This document shows, piece by piece, positions 19,099-24,935 of a stretch of 24,935 bases of DNA (its first letter is position 1; every line of letters starts with the position of its first letter). A program made the translations under genes and the position numbers. This DNA comes from Halocafeteria seosinensis (lineage: Eukaryota > Sar > Bigyra > Bicosoecida). Under the pieces are notes generated by a model. The model did no database searches. It was not told where the DNA came from and was given only the letters and a program-made list of their open reading frames with translations. The stretch lies in NCBI GenBank assembly GCA_001687465.1, contig LVLI01000034.1:1-24935 (forward strand). The letters run 5' to 3'.

Positions 19099-19541
19099 CG
19101 TCTCCTTTCGGTGTGTGTGTGTGTGTGTGTGTGATGTATAGGACAGTGAGAAGACACAGCTGGCGCGGGTGTTCTACAAAACCTCGTCTTCAGCCGTGCT
19201 TTCCTCCAATACCGCAAGAAGGAAGAGGTACAGCTCTGCCGTATACCACACACCTACCTAGCACCAATGATACTATTCTAAACGTACGGGTGCTGTATAC
19301 GCCGATGGATCCAGGTCCTATCCAGGATCCGAAAGCAAGCAATCATTTATTCCACTTACAACTTCAACTTCAATGTCCCTGTGGATAAAAGTGACACATG
19401 GTCCATGGATGATGATGGGAGGCTATTACAATTGTACCAGCCTAGTTGGCAGATTTTTTTTGAGGGTAAGGACACTCGAATTGAACAGAGAGAAGTGCTC
19501 CCTAGGGAAAGAGAGGTTATTGGTTGTTTGAAAAGCTGAAA
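19099..19541. promoter_or_regulatory. Divergent promoter region of RHEB and ABCF1
   Basis: This 443 bp stretch separates two divergent start codons and must hold both promoters and leaders. Apart from the GT tract and a GGATCCAGGTCC/TATCCAGGATCC partial symmetry around 19309-19331, I see no recognisable element and no gene. Confidence 0.5.
19111..19132. repeat. (GT)n microsatellite in the RHEB 5' leader
   Basis: Eleven GT units on the plus strand read as (CA)11 in the sense of RHEB and end 12 bases before its ATG. Length changes could affect transcription or translation of this gene. Confidence 0.9.
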
Positions 19542-22500
19542 ATGCCTCGTAAGAAGGGGAAGAAGAAAGGCAAGGAGGAGGAAGATGACGATGATTTCGA
19601 TCCTAAAAAGGGCGCGGATGGAGCAGGTGCTGGTGCCACTGCTCCTAGTGCTGCTGACGGTGGCTCGAAGAAAAAGAAAGGCAAAAAAGGAGGAGGGGCA
19701 GCAGCTCCTGCAGCAGCTTCTTCCGGAGGAGGAGATCAAGAAGACATGATGGCAGGTTTGTCTAAGAAAGAACGGCGTAAAATGAAGGAAAAGATGGAGC
19801 TTGAAATGCAAATGGCGCAAGCGTCCATTTCTGATAGCGAGGAGGAAGAGGAGAGTGATCAGGATGAAGAGGCCGATGCTCGTGTGGCAGTGGATAGCCC
19901 AAACACCAACGTCGATGAGGAGGATGATGATGACGCTACCAGTGGTAAGAAGAAAAAGAAGGGTAAAAATAATGCAGGAAGGAAAGGGGACAAGTCCAAT
20001 AAGCAAAAAGGTGGCAAGAAGGGTGGCGGAACTGCCTCTGATGAGAGCTCCGACGATGAAGAGGATGGAGAATTCGGCCATTCTGGTGAGGACGAGAACC
20101 AGGGCGATAAAGCAAAGGCAAGTGTAGGCACACGAGGTGGAAGCACCAAGAGCGGGGAAGTCGAGCCGGATACACTAAGTACCACTGCAAGTGAACCGTC
20201 GTCGAACGTGTCCGCAGCAGGGGGTGCAGCTATGGGCTCAGGTGGTAAGTTGTGAAAACGGAGAAGAATCCTATTTTTCGTCGACGAAACAATAACAAAT
20301 GCCAAATCCTGCTAATGCAGAGGTGACGCTTGGTGCGGCCAAACAAGACCAAGAGTTGAAGAAAGCTTTGCAAAAACGAGAAGAAGGGAAAAAATTAAGC
20401 AACCGCGAAAAGAAGGTGGTGGCGAAATACGACGAAGATCAGAAGGAAGCCGCGTCTAAAGCTGCTGCAAGAGCTTCAGATAAGTTTGGTCTAGAGCATT
20501 TCTCTGTATCGCAAGCAGGGAAAGGACCGGATGCCCAGGATGCTGCTGAGCAAAATGCAAAGGACGTAATTGTCAACGACTTTACCGTGACCGCCTATAA
20601 GAAAGAGCTGTTTGTTAACGCAAAACTTCATATCGTTCATGGCAGGAGATACGGACTAGTGGGTCCGAACGGTCAAGGGAAGAGTACTTTACTGAAAGCA
20701 ATGGGTGCGAGGCAGTTGGCTATACCTGACAATATTGACGTTTTGTATGTTGAACAAGAAGTTATGGGTGATGATACACGAGCTGTTGAGGCTGTGCTTA
20801 GCGCCGATGAGAAGCGTTCTCAGCTCTTGAAGGAAGAGAAAGAGATTGATGAGAAATTGGATAAATCGCTGGAGGATGACTCACTGTCAGAGGATGAAGT
20901 AGATAAACTGCAAACACGGTTGAATGAAATATATGAAGAAATGGCCCAGCATAATACGGAGAATGCCGAACCTAAGGCGCGGAAGATCTTGGCAGGTCTC
21001 GGTTTTACTGAAGAAATGCAGGAAAGGCCTACTAAACATTTTTCGGGAGGATGGAGAATGCGGATTAGTTTAGCACGTGCGTTGTTTCTCGAACCGACTT
21101 TACTGCTGTTGGATGAGCCCACGAATCACCTTGTAAGTTCGACCTAACGTATTGTATGTATCGTTGACAATATATGGTGTATAAGTTCTGACGATATCAT
21201 ACAGGACCTAAACGCCGTATTGTGGCTGGATGACTACCTGAGAAGATGGAAGAACACGCTGCTAGTAGTTAGTCACGACCAAGATTTTTTATCGAGCGTA
21301 GTGACAGATATTATCCATTTGGAAAACAAGCAACTAAACTATTACCGCGGGGACTATGAGAGTTTCAAGGCGCAGCATAAACTTGATTTGGAGAAGCGTC
21401 AAAAAGAGTACGAGAAACAGCAAAAGCAGCTGCGTTCTCTTAAACAGAAAGGTTACTCCAAGAAAGAAGCTGAAGAGAAGGCTAAGAAAGTGGTTGCGGC
21501 TCCACAAGGGAAAAAGAAAGGGCAGGAGGAAGTCGCATCGGCAGATGATGTGGCCAACAGACAACTCTTGTCTAAAGTGCGGGAGTACACCGTTCGGTTT
21601 GACTTTGATGAAGTTCCCGAACTCGCTCCACCGATTATTGAGGTATGTAACAGGGCTCTCACGAAAAATGCTGGATACATTTGTACATGAGTGTCTGGAT
21701 CTCAGGTACGCGACGCTTCGTTTAGGTATGGTCCTCAGCACCCGCTGTTGTTTAACAATATCAGCTTCGGCATCGATCAAACGTCGAGGATATCTATTGT
21801 CGGCCCTAATGGCGTCGGCAAGTCCACTTTAATACGGCTGTTAACAGGTACGCAGCGAGTATCATATTGCTCCAGGGTGTTAACCAGGCTGACCGCTATG
21901 ATGTTTTGTTTTTATTGCAGGAGACTTGGAACCTACAGAAGGGGAGATCATCCGGAACCGCTTCCTTAGGATAGGAGTGTACAGTCAGCATTTTGTAGAT
22001 ATTCTTCCAATGGACAAATCACCGGTGGAATTCTTGCAGTCGAAATACGGTGATTTAAAATACCAAGATGGTAAGATAATGATCCTTTGTCAGTGTGTAT
22101 TAGTGTTGTCTAACGTGTCTGATTGAATGCAGCGCGGAACCTCTTAGGTCGTTTTGGTTTAGAAGGCCATGCGCACACGATTTCCATAGCTGATCTTTCT
22201 GGAGGTCAAAAATCTCGGGTTGTCTTTGCTAATTTGAACTTATTGCAACCCCACCTGCTCTTCTTAGATGAACCTACTAACCACTTGGATATAGAATCCA
22301 TTGATGCGCTGGCAGACGCCCTCACTCGATATAATGGAGGCGTTGTTCTTGTCAGCCATGATGCTAGATTGATTCAAGCTGCGAATTGCATCCTCTGGGT
22401 TTGCGATAAGCAAACTGTTACTGAATGGGATGGTGATTTTGACGACTACCGGGATTCCTTGATGAAGGACATTTTCGAGCAAGAAAAGCGCCTTGAATCG

Positions 22501-22809
22501 GAAGCGGAGAAGAGAGCTGAAGAACGAATGGAGCGAGCCAAACAGAGACATGCTAAAATCCAGGAAGCACGAAAGCAATCTGGAAAGGCATTGTTGAGTG
22601 ATTTGAAACTACCTAGCGGGAGTATTGAGCGTTCGGAAGAGCGGCAGTCCTCCGCATCCAAGGGGGCATTACATCACTCTGAGGCCGGTGCGGAGGATAA
22701 TTCGAAAAAGAAGCAAGTCTTGAAAGACTTTTTCAAAGCACCGAAACGTTCCAAAAAGAAGGAAAAGAAAACATCGAAGAAGGGTAAGGAGGAAAAGAGT
22801 ACTGAGTAA
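19542..22809 (+). CDS. ABCF1: ABCF1/ABC50-type ATP-binding protein (translation factor)
   Basis: Six exons, 19542-20244, 20321-21132, 21205-21642, 21706-21847, 21921-22070 and 22133-22809, give 973 residues. ABCF1 is a soluble ABC protein without membrane domains that associates with eIF2 and ribosomes in initiation. The first 290 residues are Lys/Glu/Asp-rich low complexity like the eIF2-binding arm of ABC50. Cassette 1 has GPNGQGKS (349-356), FSGGWRMR and [10 protein letters not shown] joined by splicing to DLNAVLWL. The linker is a charged coiled coil ([20 protein letters not shown]). Cassette 2 has GPNGVGKS (684-691), LSGGQKSR and [15 protein letters not shown]. Both ATP sites are intact. 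An unusual Lys-rich tail of about 100 residues follows cassette 2, ending [10 protein letters not shown]. The start ATG opens directly into the Lys-rich arm ([11 protein letters not shown]). Confidence 0.96.
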
Positions 22810-22984
22810 TTAGGATGACCACTATGTAGGTGATCGGATGCGTTATCTTGACCTGCTGCTTTCCTGTGCGCGCCTAGGAACAAACTCGAAACGATGCTAT
22901 GGTCTACTGGTGTTTTTACTAGATAGTCTAACGAAGAAAACAAGAAGAATCCAATTGCTCTTAGCTTTGCTATGAGAAAGCGAA

Positions 22985-24178
22985 TTACTGCGTATTCTGC
23001 CATCCCATTTTTCTCGTGACGCTTCCGATTCGCTCCATTATTCCCGCCCATTTATCGGCCATTTCCTGGTTCCCGACGTACTGAAAAGACCGTCAATTAT
23101 TTACGCTGAATACATATACGTATACAAGGAATACACTACTTCTTACTGCTTGCGTACCTGATGCACGTGTACTAGATTCATCGCCATCCGGATCATAACT
23201 TTATCCAACGATGCAGGTTGCAATACTTGGCTATGAAACTGCGATGGTATTTGCATCTTTCTTAATCGATCTTTCATTTCTGCCCTATTTTTCCTAACCC
23301 CTCCACGGAACGGATCTACGAAAACCTGCAGAAGATCGGAAGAGTTACCTGCTGTGACAAATCGTAGATCTGAGGAAACTGTAGACGGACGCTTACGGTT
23401 CTATACTCATCCATTTGGACACCGACAAGGAAATGCCCAGGTGTGTTAATGCCGTATACAGGCAGACCAATCCTCGATGCAACCTGTGCAGTTTCTTTGC
23501 GATGCAAAAGCTGTAAGAAAAGTCATGCCTGCTCCCACTCTTTTCGCAACTTACGGCAATGTAGATTGCGCACAGGGTGATTGGAATTCCACTTCCTTTT
23601 ACCAGCACTTGAGCAATATTGCTATTTGCTGGGTCTAGGTAATTATGTACATCCCCTATCAGACCTAAACCGTGCTCTCTATCAAAGAGGATTGTGTGCA
23701 AGTTCTCCAATGCATGTTCACGTCTATCTTCGGGTAGCCACCGTGCTGTGCATCAAGAACCCCCAACTACCAACTGGTAGTAATCCACACTCAACTGCGC
23801 TGAGTTCGCTAGGACTACCTTTCACTTACCTGTTGAATTTTCCATTCTTACGCGGCCGAAGCGCTGTTGACTAGAGGTGGCTTCTGGTCTGACTGTGGGT
23901 TGATTAGGGTGAGGTATCTTGTGGTAAGAAAGACTGGTCTGTTGCTCTGAAGTGGAGCTCGTCGCCGCCGCCGCCGCCGAAGTCTCAGAGCTACTTCCCA
24001 TATGTAATGACATTTGACGACTCTCCAGCACGTCATCCAGTGGGGCTTTCAGATGTGGACGAAGTCTCAGAAGAACCACAGCACCAGAACCGGCTCGTGA
24101 TGAAGCACTGCTGAACACAGTACGGGGATTATTTCCACGATTCACAGATGTGTCACAAATTTCTATTTCGCTCACCAT
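22985..24178 (-). CDS. SirB1/FBXO21-type transglutaminase-like domain protein
   Basis: Five exons on the minus strand: 24178-23830, 23745-23555, 23510-23397, 23325-23158, 23080-22985, giving 305 residues. Residues 1-115 are Ser/Ala-rich and poorly conserved. The domain then reads GDVHNYLDPANSNIAQVL, GSGIPITLCAIYIA, IGLPVYGINTPGHFLVG (PGHFLV at 204-209), VFVDPFRGG and VMIRMAMNLVHVHQ joined to YVGNQEMADKW. This is the SirB1 N-terminal (Transglut_core2) fold, also found in FBXO21; its biochemical role is poorly known. Intron 2 is only 44 bp. The start is uncertain: ATG 24178 is directly followed by GTGAGCG, which could itself be a splice donor, so an upstream first exon is possible. The gene is convergent with ABCF1, 175 bp away. 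No F-box was seen. Confidence 0.85.
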
Positions 24179-24935
24179 AGGGGAAGTACTATTCGTCTGG
24201 CCTACTCTGACCGCCTTGAAGGCCCATGGTACTTACAGCCGCATGGTGTTCTCACCATTCGAGACGCATGCATGGTTGGACACGTTGCGTCACCTACATG
24301 CATGTGCACGTAGACTACGCACATCGCCAAATCCGCATGTACTACCACAGTAGCATAAGGGGTATCACACAGCCCCAATCGTGAAACAATATCGAGGGAA
24401 GAGCCATACCACCCCCTATTTCGCCGAAAAATCCGGTTGTATAGCGGTGGACGCCTCAGCCCCAGCCAGTTTCGTCGGGGCGACTTTTAAATTTGTCGAA
24501 AAAGGCGGTCGTAGAGCGGTGGACCGATTTCGGTGGGATGCGGGTTTCGAGGAATGATCCACACTCCTCGATTTCGTCAAAAAATGCGGTCGTATAGCGC
24601 ATTTTAAGCCGTCAGGTCCAATCGATAAAAGAGGTGTGTACCGATGGCGGATGGGTTGAAGTTATGAATTACAACTTGTGAAGGTGAGGGCTTGGCTGCC
24701 AATGGCTGGTTTGAAGGATTGGATTGGGTAGCTTAGTAAAATGGTTGGCTTGTAAAGTGGTGCTGTTTTCCAGAAAGGACCACACATAACAAACACATTG
24801 TAATCCACCACGGAACAACCGAAAACATATCACATCTATTTTTTCATTATTTTATTGATCTATTCATCAAAACAAGGTATGTATTATGGTGATACAAACC
24901 GTGGAACAAGATCGGAGTTAAAGCGTATCCAAGGG
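24179..24935. other. Gene-poor window end
   Basis: No coding region is supported. The segment holds the three-copy degenerate repeat at 24418-24605. After it comes a TGG/TTGG-rich stretch (about 24690-24760) and an AT-rich tail with TTTTATTGATCTATTCATC. The promoter of the SirB1-like gene should lie in the first part. Confidence 0.45.
24418..24605. repeat. Three degenerate ~75-80 bp tandem repeats
   Basis: A core close to ATTTCGTCGAAAAA followed by GCGGTCGTATAGCGGTGGAC occurs at 24418-24452, 24491-24524 and 24571-24600. Starts are spaced by 73 and 80 bp. The copies differ at several bases (for example CGCCGAAAAATCC, TGTCGAAAAAGGC, CGTCAAAAAATGC), and the third loses the GTGGAC end. Confidence 0.8.

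Noticed and set aside
19356-20305. Long minus-strand ORFs (241 and 148 codons) opposite ABCF1
   Set aside because: They are low-complexity Ser/Leu/Phe/Pro translations antisense to the Lys/Glu/Asp-rich arm of ABCF1, as expected for a shadow.

Overview
This window is nuclear DNA from a flagellate-capable eukaryote, most likely a protist. The genes are cut by many short GT-AG introns. Most are 59-87 bp and a few are 41-47 bp. Almost no gene can be read from a single open frame, so I rebuilt the genes by joining exons. Each model below keeps reading phase through all its junctions and restores family motifs. The mix argues against a typical animal, land plant or ascomycete: DNase II, a plant-order FAD synthase, a Crinkler-like NTPase, RHEB, a ciliary RIIa protein and a GH32 glycosidase. 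A stramenopile or another alga or protist lineage is the best guess, but the sequence alone does not settle it.

Layout: 417-845 (+) is a small protein, perhaps proteasome-assembly-chaperone-like. It overlaps tail to tail with a Crinkler-like P-loop gene at 834-3249 (-). 3798-6458 (+) is a secreted 12-exon GH32 invertase/fructanase with a PAN/Apple-like cysteine module inside its C-terminal beta-sandwich. 6802-7158 (-) is a doubtful hypothetical. 7686-8522 (+) is a freestanding YbaK/ProX-type aminoacyl-tRNA deacylase. 9303-9564 (+) is a 63-residue RIIa (ropporin-like) protein. 9754-11068 (-) is a complete DNase II. 11459-11874 (+) is a small unrecognised gene. 12024-14048 (-) is a complete FAD synthase (PAPS-reductase domain then MoCF domain). 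14596-15403 (+) is a claudin/PMP22-like four-TM protein. 15789-16991 (-) is a decayed Tc1/mariner-like transposase. 17386-18023 (+) is a small coiled-coil protein. 18198-19098 (-) is a complete RHEB GTPase with a CaaX box. 19542-22809 (+) is ABCF1/ABC50. 22985-24178 (-) is a SirB1/FBXO21-type transglutaminase-like protein. The last 750 bases hold three copies of a degenerate ~75-80 bp repeat.

The genes do not form an operon and mostly belong to separate housekeeping pathways: translation quality control and initiation (YbaK, ABCF1), TOR signalling (RHEB), flavin metabolism (FAD synthase), lysosomal DNA turnover (DNase II) and sugar hydrolysis (GH32). The most novel items are the PAN insertion in GH32, the intron-rich Crinkler-like gene, the ~60 bp element shared by two intergenic regions, and the terminal repeat cluster.
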